Source: Lytechinus pictus (taxonomy: Eukaryota; Echinodermata; Echinoidea; Temnopleuroida; Toxopneustidae). From it: a stretch of DNA of 64,000 nt. The notes beneath the pieces were generated by a model that was not told the DNA's origin, did not search any database, and saw only the letters and a list, made by a program, of their open reading frames with translations. Below are positions 23,096 to 32,934 of the stretch, one piece after another. The stretch covers positions 2,171,001 through 2,235,000 of the forward strand of contig NW_026974141.1 of assembly GCF_037042905.1 (NCBI RefSeq), written 5' to 3'. Each line of letters opens with the position of its first letter. The stretch's first letter is position 1. A program made the translations under genes and the position numbers.

Positions 23096-24170
23096 AGGTC
23101 GACAATAATTCTTCTTTAACCCCACTTTCTTTCTTCCTTTCTCTTTCTCTCCTTTTTTTTCTTGCCAGCCGATTGGGTGGATCTGAATTGGCGTTCACTC
23201 TGTGTAGCATTAATTGGTCTGATTGTCTTTAAAGTTTTGCGTTTTTAGAATAGTTAGACCTAAAGGTCCTACATGAGAGTATAAAGGTCAATATGGATCT
23301 AATATTACGAGTCGTCTTAAACAAGCAGTATAGCCTCTATTGTGGTGATAATAGCGACGCAAAGGAGACACTCCCCTTTCCTTCAAATTTGAATGGTTCG
23401 ATGATAAAGCCTATAATTGGAGCCCTCAAATAACACTTTGAATAGATAGCTATTGCAGAATTTTAACATCATTTCTTAGAGTTTGTTCCCCCTTTTTTTT
23501 TTTTGGGGGGGGGTGTTTGAAGGTTTCTTAATCAGACATTTAAATATGATAGGTATAAAGATGTTGGAAATGTCTTTTCAAAATTGACTCATATCCCCCT
23601 GAGACGACAATCATAGCAACTCTGTACAGCGATTTGAACGTATAGGCCATTACGAGAAGATCCAGGACTTGACTGTGTGGATTGCAATAATCGACGTTAT
23701 ACTTAATTTCAGTCAGTGTTCACATAGAAAAGATTTAAAAACATTGAAATAAACAAATGCATTCAATGTGGCCAGTCATCAGAATAGCCCAACACAAAAT
23801 AAATAGTGTAAAATGAAAGAAGAATAGAAAGAATAAGGTGTAAATAAACGTAATAAATTGTGTATTTGATTTAACTGGGACTGTATGTCTGGTCAGTTGG
23901 AGTAGTGGTCTATGGGAACTTCTAACCTATAAAAATATTTTCTGTTAAAATCATTTTTTCACTCATTTTATGTTCAGTGTTAGACTATAGTATGCAGATA
24001 TAGCATCATATAAGTGTTTTAGTGCCATTTGATATTCAATTGAAACGATTATGTAGTATAAATAGGCCATATGTTTATACTGCTTGAATTTAAGTGATCC
24101 ACAAACCTAGATCTGGGTCTAAACGATGAAAGCTGCATTTTGAATGTCAAAGTTAATACTACGGTAGTTA

Positions 24171-24389
24171 TCATTTTCCCAATATTTTATAATAAAGTAG
24201 GCCTATTAAAAAATTAATAACCTTTGATTTCCATATCGGAAAGACGGTGAAAATCGCCGACTTTCCATGTCCAGTGGGGAGCTGGACCCACAGGTCTCTC
24301 CCGTCCTCCAAACACTGTAGCGCTTCCCGCTGGTCAGGCTTGAGAGTGAAGTGTTCCCCAAATATCCCCTTGGCTACAGCATCCATCAT
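24171..24389 (-). pseudogene. RecQ-like helicase fragment (Q motif plus Walker A), copy A
   Basis: The minus-strand frame starts MMDAVAKGIFGEHF and contains LKPDQREALQ (Q-motif-like) and QLPTGHGKSAIF with a Walker A lysine at residue 43. This order and spacing are typical of the RecQ-like superfamily 2 helicases. After FPIWKSK the frame runs into a hydrophobic, intron-like stretch (a donor-like AAAGGTTATT is present), and motifs Ia to VI are absent from the element. It is therefore a captured or decayed first domain, not a working helicase. An upstream minus-strand frame (24386-24682) may be its 5' exon but has no recognisable domain. Confidence 0.6.
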
Positions 24390-24682
24390 GCAGGCCTTTC
24401 GTTTATGCTGCTTGAACTAAAGTGATCGTTTGATTGTCGTCTGCTACTTGTGATCGTAGCGGTTTCGCTCGCATAAGGAGCAGATCGTATAATATCGAAA
24501 GCAATATCGATATCACATTCGTGATTGTTGACGCCCTCTCCGTTCGTTTGTAAATATTTCACAGTTTGGCTGCCATATTGACTATTTTGATCGTGTTCAA
24601 CCCAATTAAACATCGGTAAAGTATAATTTTTCATGCCTTTTAAATCTATATCGTTTAAAATATTGTCTTCACTAAATATCAT
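24386..24682 (-). CDS. Uncharacterised ORF upstream of the helicase fragment (copy A)
   Basis: 98 codons starting MIFSEDNILNDIDLK, acidic and polar, with no domain recognised; it overlaps the helicase frame by 4 bases. The same sequence in copy B is interrupted by an L1-like insertion between 29248 and 29926. It may be a first exon joined by splicing to the helicase part, or a chance frame within the transposon. Confidence 0.3.
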   Translation of the reverse strand: MIFSEDNILNDIDLKGMKNYTLPMFNWVEHDQNSQYGSQTVKYLQTNGEGVNNHECDIDIAFDIIRSAPYASETATITSSRRQSNDHFSSSSINERPA

Positions 24683-26153
24683 GGTTTAAAAGTTTGATGG
24701 CTATACATCCTTAGATTGTAAATTCGATGTGTAAAATTACATCAAACTTTGGACTGTGAATTGACAAAAGGGTGGGAATGAGAAAACATGCGAGCCCACA
24801 CGTATACCCTACCGTCGGTTAATGGGGATTACAGTAAAATGTCAGAAATTGTTGAATAAATCCCCAGAAACGACGGTTATTCCTGTCTAACCAAAATGAA
24901 GCTTGAGATTCCCTCTTGGCATTAATTGCCATTAAAGTGGTAAAAACTCAATTTAAAATGAACAAAAACAGTGACTTACCTCGGCTGTCGTGTAGCTCCC
25001 AATTCACTCGTTCCTCCGAAGTCGATATTGTACACAAACATATGCCGGTGGGAAGAACTTCCGGGTCAACTGCTTATCGAAACCGTTGGCCAATCAGATC
25101 ATCTCTTTTACGTCGGGTTTATGAATACTGAAATTCTAGATGTTTTTTTTCCCTTTTCCTTTATCTCTTTCTCTTTCGTTTTCTCTCTTTTTTGTTTTAC
25201 TGTTCTTTTTTTATTTTTTATTTCCCCTTTTTTCTTTTGTTTCTTTAACTGCTCCTTTCTTTTCTCCTTCTGTAATTATAATGTGTGACGTAAAGGTCAT
25301 GGGGCGGAGTCTGACTTTCGTCGTTACCAAGATGGCTGCCCACTAGTCCGAGTCGCAAGTGTCAACTTTCAGAGTTAATCCCCTGATTGCCAGTTTTAAA
25401 GCGGGAATTTAGGGTAAGAAACTGTCGTTACTTATACATTTTCAGCTATAGCTGCATATGTATGAACTTTTGGTGGAAAATATCGCGGTATCGAGGAGAA
25501 AAACAAGAAATTAGCGGTGGCCATTGAGCCCCTGTACAGACGACGGTTTAACTTCGGTCTATGTATTTGGTGAGTGGAGCCAACGTAGTTCAGCGTAACA
25601 ACCAACATAACAGAGACCGAAGCTTTTGGTCTAGGTCTTTTGTAGACCAAAAGCTTCAGTCTCTGTATTTTGGTTGTTCCGCTGAACTGCGTTGGCTCAC
25701 TCACCATACATAGACTGAAGCGGAGGGGGCCCCTACCTACAGCCAACGTATAGTGAACTAGCGTTTTATAGATCGCGATTTAAAACTTTTTTTAGGCAAA
25801 ATTGACATTTTCATGGTTTCCATTATCAGTGTAATATAGATAACTTAAGCTAATTGCATACCTTGGGCCGGAGTTATTGAAAAAAATCCTCTGGATGATT
25901 GAGAAATCTGTCATCTAAGACATTTTCACCTGACCTGACGGTTTTTCTTGCAAGTTGCCATCTTGAATGACGTCATTATCGTTATTAACTTTTTCATGTC
26001 TCGATTTATCGCGATTATAACTAGTATCGTTTATCTTCGTGTAGTGTATCGTATCGTATCGTATTATTTTATTCGTATATTGCCATGTATAACGTTAGGT
26101 GTGCTGATTGCTGGTGGTAATTTTATTTGATTCATTAATTCATTTTAGTAATT

Positions 26154-26540
26154 ATGGCTGACTACTGGTGTTGTAATTGTGACCGTAATTTGAATAATCA
26201 TCCTAATAAAAGAAGATCTTTGAATGCAAAATTGGATCACCGTGATTACACCACTGCTGACGCTGTCGAATCATTGGGAATTAAAGTGACACCAGATCAA
26301 AAATCAAAAAAATTCATTTGCGACAGATGTTGCAGAATAATTTCAAAATTATCTGAATGCAATTCAAATGTAATTGAAAATAAATCCAAATTAAAGAAAA
26401 TTAGTAGAATCAATGTTTACCTGGGGAGGAAAGTGAAAGTGACCAGCTATGCTTCGCCATTTCTTCGGAAGAAACGAAGAAGACTGAGCCTATATTTTGG
26501 TGAAAAATTCCTGCGCTTCCACAGAGATTCCAAGTTATGA
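26154..26540 (+). CDS. Small zinc-finger-like protein of copy B (128 aa)
   Basis: An intact frame starts MADYWCCNCDRNLNNH and ends in a basic tail (FLRKKRRRLSLYF, then GEKFLRFHRDSKL). Two cysteine pairs (CCNC near residue 6-9 and CDRC at about residues 58-61, followed by CRIISKL) are spaced like a treble-clef or ZAD-like zinc site, but I do not recognise a named family. It has a TTCATTTTAG acceptor-like sequence just before the ATG. Copy A has the same ORF broken by 4 bases. Possible role: DNA-binding protein of the element; this is inference. Confidence 0.5.
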   Translation: MADYWCCNCDRNLNNHPNKRRSLNAKLDHRDYTTADAVESLGIKVTPDQKSKKFICDRCCRIISKLSECNSNVIENKSKLKKISRINVYLGRKVKVTSYASPFLRKKRRRLSLYFGEKFLRFHRDSKL

Positions 26541-26980
26541 CAGCCCCTCCCCCATATTCACGAAAGTGTATATTTAAAGGATGTTTGATTCGTTTAAGGT
26601 CCATAGTTATCATCATATTTAAAAGTCATTGGAATCTTATATTAAAAAATTGAATTATTATAAACATATTCCCATTACGCAGTGGATATAAATTAACCTC
26701 TGCAATAAGCTAAACGTAGTGATTGTCAAGGCCAAATTAGATTAAGCGCGGGGCAGAGCGGCCGAGTGAGAAATTTTTCATCTTTAAAATGGAAAAACTT
26801 GGCCAATTTAAGCACCTTGACTGCATTTAAAGATAAATCCACATACTAAAAGTTATTGACCATTTGATAATTAAAGAATATTTTTTTTCTGTGTTGAAAA
26901 GTGTGGGGGGAGGGGATGCATACCCCCACCCCCCTCTGGATTTACGCTCGTGTCATGAAGAGTAGACATATCTCACCAAT

Positions 26981-27413
26981 CAGTGGAGTGACTACGGGGG
27001 ACATGGGGGCACCCCCCCCCCCCCTCGGCTGGCAAAAATATTTAAAAAACGGGAAAAGGAGAAAAAGAGGGAGAAGGGAAGAGAAACGTAGCTTTTGAGA
27101 TATGTACATGGATATGGATTCCTAAAATAGGCCTATTGTCCTTAAAATGTCCCTGTTTGGGGTCAATAAATACAAACATTTCAGCAGTTTTGCATTGTTT
27201 AGCGAGACGGGCACGTATCATAATTACAAAAAAATGCTTGTGTCCCTTTTTAGGTCTGAATATCAAAGATTTTCAGCTCGCGCTTGGCGCTCGCATTATT
27301 TTTTATCAGTAATATACATATCCGTTTAATGGCACTGCCCTTAAAATGCCTCTATTAGTATACTCATTTTTTTTTGCTGGTCCCCCCATGCCGTGACACA
27401 CGGTACGCCACTG
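26981..27413. mobile_element. CAGTGG-ended C/G-tract MITE inside copy B
   Basis: Same element as 22220-22651 in copy A, same position within the host element and same end sequences. It is shared by descent rather than an independent insertion. Confidence 0.65.
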
Positions 27414-28956
27414 TATGGCCAATGCACTAATGTCAACGTAAGCACGGACTGGAAATGTTTTATATTTAGACCTTAAATGCGGCAAATGTAGTAGTCATTA
27501 AAAAAAATCAATGTCACTACATACAATAATTTTGAAAAATCCGAATACAAGGAAATATATTTGGTGTATATTTATGGACTTGGAAACGGGATGATTTAGA
27601 ACCATTTAATCTCCTTAAACAGGATTATTTATCTCATCAAACAGACAACGCAAGCACCAGTAGGGACTAACATTTAAGCAAATTATGTTTCATAAATAGT
27701 TCTGAAATAAAAATACACGTAATATAATTTCATATATTATAACATACTTTGTATTTTTCTCTCTGTGTTTTTCTTTCTTTCACTGCGCCTCGGGCACCCT
27801 GCCGAGTGGATTTGGCGCATTACACATCCATTATTATTATCATTATAACATAGGTCGACAATAATTCTTCTTTAACCCCACTTTCTTTCTTCCTTTCTCT
27901 TTCTCTCCTTTTTTTTCTTGCCAGCCGATTGGGTGGATCTGAATTGGCGTTCACTCTGTGTAGCATTAATTGGTCTGATTGTCTTTAAAGTTTTGCGTTT
28001 TTAGAATAGTTAGACCTAAAGGTCCTACATGAGAGTATAAAGGTCAATATGGATCTAATATTACGAGTCGTCTTAAACAAGCAGTATAGCCTCTATTGTG
28101 GTGATAATAGCGACGCAAAGGAGACACTCCCCTTTCCTTCAAATTTGAATGGTTCGATGATAAAGCCTATAATTGGAGCCCTCAAATAACACTTTGAATA
28201 GATAGCTATTGCAGAATTTTAACATCATTTCTTAGAGTTTGTTCCCCCTTTTTTTTTGGGGGGGGGTGTTTGAAGGTTTCTTAATCAGACATTTAAATAT
28301 GATAGGTATAAAGATGTTGGAAATGTCTTTTCAAAATTGACTCATATCCCCCTGAGACGACAATCATAGCAACTCTGTACAGCGATTTGAACGTATAGGC
28401 CTATACGAGAAGATCCAGGACTTGACTGTGTGGATTGCAATAATCGACGTTATACTTAATTTCAGTCAGTGTTCACATAGAAAAGATTTAAAAACATTGA
28501 AATAAACAAATGCATTCAATGTGGCCAGTCATCAGAATAGCCCAACACAAAATAAATAGTGTAAAATGAAAGAAGAATAGAAAGAATAAGGTGTAAATAA
28601 ACGTAATAAATTGTGTATTTGATTTAACTGGGACTGTATGTCTGGTCAGTTGGAGTAGTGGTCTATGGGAACTTCTAACCTATAAAAATATTTTCTGTTA
28701 AAATCATTTTTTCACTCATTTTATGTTCAGTGTTAGACTAGTATGCAGATATAGCATCATATAAGTGTTTTAGTGCCATTTGATATTCAATTGAAACGAT
28801 TATGTAGTATAAATAGGCCATATGTTTATACTGCTTGAATTTAAGTGATCCACAAACCTAGATCTGGGTCTAAACGATGAAAGCTGCATTTTGAATGTCA
28901 AAGTTAATACTACGGTAGTTATCATTTTCCCAATATTTTATAATAAAGTAGGCCTA

Positions 28957-29142
28957 TTAAAAAATTAATAACCTTTGATTTCCATATCGGAAAGACGGTG
29001 AAAATCGCCGACTTTCCATGTCCAGTGGGGAGCTGGACCCACAGGTCTCTCCCGTCCTCCAAACACTGTAGCGCTTCCCGCTGGTCAGGCTTGAGAGTGA
29101 AGTGTTCCCCGAATATATCCCCTTGGCTACAGCATCCATCAT
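28957..29142 (-). pseudogene. RecQ-like helicase fragment, copy B, frameshifted
   Basis: Nucleotide sequence matches the helicase fragment of copy A, but a 2-bp difference after MMDAVAKGI (GAATATATCC here, AAATATCC in A) shifts the frame, so the Q-motif and Walker A region is no longer read from this ATG. Confidence 0.6.
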
Positions 29143-29248
29143 GCAGGCCTTTCGTTTATGCTGCTTGAACTAAAGTGATCGTTTGATTGTCGTCTGCTAC
29201 TTGTGATCGTAGCGGTTTCGCTCGCATAAGGAGCAGATCGTATAATAT

Positions 29249-29925
29249 TTTTTTTTTTTTTTAAGGATGTTTTATTGTATTCTCTCAAATCAAAATAAAC
29301 ATTCACATTCCATAAGCAAGTTGTACAAACTATTTGAAACATGATTATAAATTATACAATAAATCCATAACAAATATAATTATACAAACTATACATCAAA
29401 CTTCAAAGATACTAGAAATTAATACTAATGCGTTTCAGCAATTACAAAATGAAATATTAACAAGATGTATGAATAAGAGAGAAAAAAAAGATAAAAAGTG
29501 TTGTTCTACCTCCCAACCCCCCCCCCCCCCCCCATCCCTAGGTTAGGAGCACCCTCCCCTTTTTATGCCTATACTCTACATGGAAGGGACTACAATTCTC
29601 TGTATTTATTTATTTTGTATTTTTTGTGTGGTTTTGTCTCTCGTTGTATATATACCTTTGCCTCACTCTCCCTATATATTCTTTTAATTCAGATTTTCCC
29701 ATTTCCTTAAATGTAGAGACATCTTACCTCTACCTAGCGCCAGCCTTCTTTCTTCCCATTCTTCTTCTTTAAATTTCCTTTTAATTTCATCCATGGTTAT
29801 AAGTGCACCCTTTTCCCTCCCTTTGAAGATTAAACATTTAACAAAGATTAGAAAATGATTGACTAAACGTTCCTTTCCTTCGTCCTTTAATTCTACACCT
29901 ACAAGAATTTCCTCCCAGCTTAAAT
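29249..29925 (-). mobile_element. 5'-truncated L1-like LINE in copy B
   Basis: 677 bp present in B and absent from A. It has a poly-T start (poly-A tail on the minus strand), a polyadenylation-like AATAAAA at about 29270, and 6-bp direct repeats TAATAT at 29243-29248 and 29926-29931. The minus frame from 29925 to 29684 encodes an L1-type C-terminal domain (NHFLIFVKCLIFKGREKG, then KRKFKEEEWEERRLAL and LRKWE), so this is the last 80 codons plus 3' UTR of an L1-clade reverse transcriptase protein. Copy A provides the empty site. Confidence 0.85.
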
Positions 29926-30324
29926 TAATATCGAAAGCAATATCGATATCACATTCGTGATTGTTGACGCCCTCTCCGTTCGTTTGTAAATATTTCACAG
30001 TTTGGCTGCCATATTGACTATTTTGATCGTGTTCAACCCAATTAAACATCGGTAAAGTATAATTTTTCATGCCTTTTAATTTATATCGTTTAAAATATTG
30101 TCTTCACTAAATATCATGGTTTAAAAGTTTGATGGCTATACATCCTTAGATTGTAAATTCGATGTGTAAAATTACATCAAACTTTGGACTGTGAATTGAC
30201 AAAAGGGTGGGAATGAGAAAACATGCGAGCCCACACGTATACCCTACCGTCGGTTAATGGGGATTACAGTAAAATGTCAGAAATTGTTGAATAAATCCCC
30301 AGAAACGACGGTTATTCCTGTCTA

Positions 30325-30360
30325 GGTCTTTTGTACCTCTTGTTTAAAGATGTGTAGAGA
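30325..30360 (-). mobile_element. 36-bp middle fragment of the CR1-like ORF
   Basis: This short piece between the right end of copy B and the left LTR continues the CR1-like reading frame when read on the minus strand. It contains both the 9-bp TAGAC-element target (30325-30333) and one 4-bp duplication GAGA (30357-30360) of the LTR element. Its presence proves the order of the nested insertions. Confidence 0.8.
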
Positions 30361-30658
30361 TAAAGAGGTGGGCCGATAACATAAATAATAATACACTCGC
30401 TATACACATATAACCTTCACACCGGGAGAAAGCCTTACCTTATTCTTGTATTCTATCCAGGCACTGTGACAGGTCCGCTACGACCGGGGGTTGGGTATGG
30501 ATTGATGAATGTCGTGTGTAGTGTGTGTGCTGGTACTGTATTGTGTTGTGGTACTGGTACAGCTCAGTGCAGATCCTGTGTTCGTTCCTCCCGCCGATGT
30601 GTCATGTGATGTTGTGTGCTTAATTACTACTAATCCCTACTAATCCCCTAACACCATA
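30361..30658 (-). repeat. 3' LTR (left copy)
   Basis: 298 bp from TAAAGAGGTGGGCC to CTAACACCATA. By eye it is the same as the right LTR outside the inserted transposon, and the lengths agree exactly (51 + 247 bp). On the minus strand it starts TATGGTGTTAGG and ends CCTCTTTA, so it lacks canonical TG...CA ends at the exact boundary. Confidence 0.9.
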
Positions 30659-30680
30659 CTTCCCCCCACCCTAAAAAAAA
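30659..30680 (-). other. Polypurine tract of the LTR element
   Basis: Minus strand reads AGGGTGGGGGGAAG immediately before the 3' LTR start, the expected place for plus-strand priming. Confidence 0.7.
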
Positions 30681-30769
30681 TTGGGTGGCCTATTTTCTAT
30701 ATCACTCATCTTAACTTAATGTCCTTCATACTTAACAACTCAACGGTTGTAACTCAATAACTCAACTTA

Positions 30770-31594
30770 ACATAAAATGGGCATAAAATATGTACATCAA
30801 CGTAATTCATTTGTTTTTCCTCTTTTTTTCTTGATCATATCTTCTTCTTTTTTTCCTTTTTTTTTTCTTTGATCTCTTTTTCTCTTCCTTTTCTTCTTTC
30901 GTTTTCTGTTTCTTTTCTCCTTGATTCTGTTTTTTTTTTGTGATTTTTTTTTTTTTTTTTTTTTTTTTCTTCTGTCATCTTTTTATTTTCTTTTGTGATG
31001 TTTTTCTTTTCTTTCTCTGTGATCTTTTTCTTTTCTCATTTGTTCATGAACATAAATATAACACAAATATATACATCAATATATATACATCATTACCAAA
31101 TCATACAAAATATTCTTACCTTGTCTCTGCCTTGATATAAATTAAATAAGCTCACTACGCTTATCTATGTACCTTAGTAAAAGAAACAAATATTTAAATC
31201 AATGAATGTATATATATATATGCATATAGGGTGTGATCAACCAACTAACTTATCTATTTTTATCAATATATAAACAATAAGGGATGCATACAAATTAATT
31301 GGGTAATGAATTATAGATGATATTATAGGCATTCGTTTTATATTTCTTGTATCGCATTGAAATACATATCCTATAAAATAAATCGATTTGCACAGTGGCA
31401 GGCAGAGACAGGTGCAAGGGAGTAGCATTGCCCTATTATTCGAGGCAATAGAGCTCCCTTGCTTTAATCTGTCATAACCAGGATTGATAGTGAATTCAAG
31501 ATGGACACGTTCCGAGGGGGCGCTCACATGAAAACGTTTTGTAGGATGCCTCCCAGAACGGGTCGCTTTCTTGTTTCACAAGTTGCACACCTGG
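30770..31594. other. LTR-element interior, T-rich, no frame recognised
   Basis: 30830-31040 is a T/C-rich low-complexity block (minus strand A/G-rich). The minus frame at 31237-31527 has no recognisable domain. The integrase core would be expected here and is absent. Confidence 0.5.
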
Positions 31595-31900
31595 CTATAT
31601 ACAGATGAGTGTCTTCCGACGTACCGTATCGGTGTTACTGAGAGCAACCGATCCAGCATGCCCCGCTGAAGGAGGATCATGACTAAGCTGGATGATGTAA
31701 TGTCGTAGTGATTCAGAAATCATCATGACATCACGCTCATCCTTCTCCATCAAGATAACTCCTTCTCTATAATGGTAGAAGAGTTCCCTGTTTGTCCACA
31801 AAAACTTTCCCTCTGGCGGGAGGAGAAACAGAGTCTCTTCAGCCGGCTCTTTCTTGTATGTTAACCACTTGCAGGGAGGCTCGAGGAATTGGTTCCGCAT
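31595..31900 (-). pseudogene. Integrase zinc-binding (H2C2-like) remnant
   Basis: The frame contains REGVILMEKDERDVMMISES and then LRHYIIQLSHDPPSAGHAG followed by TDTVRRKTL. This is the pattern of the histidine-rich N-terminal integrase region of Ty3/Gypsy elements (HD...AGH...T...R). The CxxC part and the catalytic DDE core are not present downstream, so only a truncated stub remains. The C-terminal end overlaps a diverged stretch. Confidence 0.6.
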
Positions 31901-32289
31901 GATCTTACTAAATCGTCAGAAGGCGGTTCCTCTGCCACCTCAGCTGGGTCAACTATTCGGATCTCAAATGAAGTGGCTTTGTTGAAGGATGTTTCCATGC
32001 ACATTACAGGAAAAGATTCAACAGCCTCATTTGGGACCCTTTGTCTTTGACTTAATGGCACATCTTTGTCTAATCAATCGACAAGGTGTACCAATCTATT
32101 TCTTTGTAAGTAGAAACCTTCTCAACTCCTGTTCCCCTGGGGCCAGCCCCTCAATAGAGCGGCTCCAGGGATCCAGAAGATGAAGAGTAGATTCGATTCA
32201 TGAGTATCCACAATGGGACACATTCTGAGGATTCTACGTCAGGTCCTACAATCAAGACTTATAAGCCTCCCCAATCATATCACCTTGTT

Positions 32290-32919
32290 TTATGGATCTT
32301 CTCTTTGTATGATTGGTAGGTCTTCACCATTCATAGTTAAGATAGCATTTGGGATGCTAATATTGGCATTGTGCTTTCGCAACAAGTCGATGCCAAACAA
32401 CATCTCATCTGCTATCGGAGCTACATAAATCTTCTCGCTGAGTATTTGGGTACCCAGCTTGATATTGATAGGCCCTACAACCATGCCATCCATTGTCATG
32501 TCTCGGCCAGCCCCCTTAAGGAGTACACGCTTAAGGATGGGTGGTCGAGGCTGGAGGCGATTGAATAGCCTATCTGATATGATGGTGACAGCTGCCGCAG
32601 TGTCCAAAACAGATGTAATGGGCTCTTTGCCAACTGTCAGCTCAACACTCAATGTTGAAGTAGACACAATTCTACAAATGACTACTTCAACCTGTTGATC
32701 TTTAACCTCACCAGAAATGTCTGGTGGCCATGGTGGATTCCTCCAAGGGACATCTAATACCTCAGAGAATTTCGGGCTCCCTGGACTTGCTTGTGAGTCC
32801 GGTGCCCGTGTGTTACCATGGTCTTGTGGCATTAGGCTGTCCTTTAACTCAGAGAATTTCGGGCTCCCTGGACTTGCTTGTGAGTCCGGTGCCCGTGTGT
32901 TACCATGGTCTTGTGGCAT
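32290..32919 (-). CDS. Retropepsin-type protease region of the LTR element
   Basis: 209 codons. The active-site block VLDTAAAVTIISDRLFNRL has D-T-A at residues 106-108 in place of the usual D-T/S-G, and the C-terminal flap/IG-D motif reads DEMLFGIDLL. The first 58 residues are a perfect two-unit repeat of 29 aa (87 bp) rich in Pro/Ser. Its frame is -1 relative to Gag and remains open upstream across the Gag stop, so a -1 ribosomal frameshift is the likely expression route. No RT follows. Whether the enzyme is active is unknown. Confidence 0.8.
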   Translation of the reverse strand: MPQDHGNTRAPDSQASPGSPKFSELKDSLMPQDHGNTRAPDSQASPGSPKFSEVLDVPWRNPPWPPDISGEVKDQQVEVVICRIVSTSTLSVELTVGKEPITSVLDTAAAVTIISDRLFNRLQPRPPILKRVLLKGAGRDMTMDGMVVGPINIKLGTQILSEKIYVAPIADEMLFGIDLLRKHNANISIPNAILTMNGEDLPIIQREDP

Positions 32920-32934
32920 TAGGCTGTCCTTTAA
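32761..32934. repeat. Perfect 87-bp tandem duplication
   Basis: Units 32761-32847 and 32848-32934 appear identical base for base. The length is a multiple of three, so the protease frame is kept and the encoded 29-residue segment is doubled. The lack of differences suggests a recent event. Confidence 0.9.

Larger units (their letters stand above)
20883..24889 (+). mobile_element. TAGAC-family element, copy A (4.0 kb)
   Basis: Starts TAGACCAAAAGCTTCAG and ends CGGTTATTCCTGTCTA, so the terminal inverted part is only TAGAC; a subterminal inverted pair (ACCGTCGTTTCTGGGG / CCCCATTAACCGACGGT) lies at the right end. It is flanked by perfect 9-bp direct repeats ACCAAAATG (20874-20882 and 24890-24898). 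It carries a plus-strand zinc-finger-like ORF (21389-21779, frameshifted), a C-rich MITE (22220-22651), a LINE tail fragment (about 23030-23095) and a minus-strand RecQ-like helicase fragment (24171-24389). It is near-identical to copy B. Confidence 0.9.
20690..25633 (-). mobile_element. TAGAC-family element C (0.93 kb net), split by copy A
   Basis: Left end TAGACAGCTGGCAGCCG at 20690; right end read on the minus strand TAGACCAAAAGCTTCGG from 25633. It is flanked by GGTCTTTTG at 20681-20689 and 25634-25642 (9-bp target duplication). Copy A (20883-24889) is inserted in it with its own duplication. The remaining C sequence (20690-20882 and 24899-25633) has a subterminal hairpin (AGCCGTCTGT near 20702, ACAGACGGCT near 20760) and a T/C-rich block at 25139-25272, with no coding frame recognised. 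It lies opposite in orientation to A and B. Confidence 0.8.
25643..30324 (+). mobile_element. TAGAC-family element, copy B (4.7 kb)
   Basis: Begins TAGACCAAAAGCTTCAG and ends CCTGTCTA, flanked by perfect GGTCTTTTG repeats at 25634-25642 and 30325-30333. The left repeat is also the right target duplication of element C. By eye it is almost identical to copy A over its length, except for small indels (for example an extra CGTAT near 26055) and a 677-bp L1-like insertion. Its high identity to A means both moved recently or B was copied from A. Confidence 0.9.

Noticed and set aside
25549-25725. A stand-alone long palindrome
   Set aside because: It is fully explained by the facing ends of TAGAC elements C and B, which lie in opposite orientation on either side of the shared 9-bp repeat.
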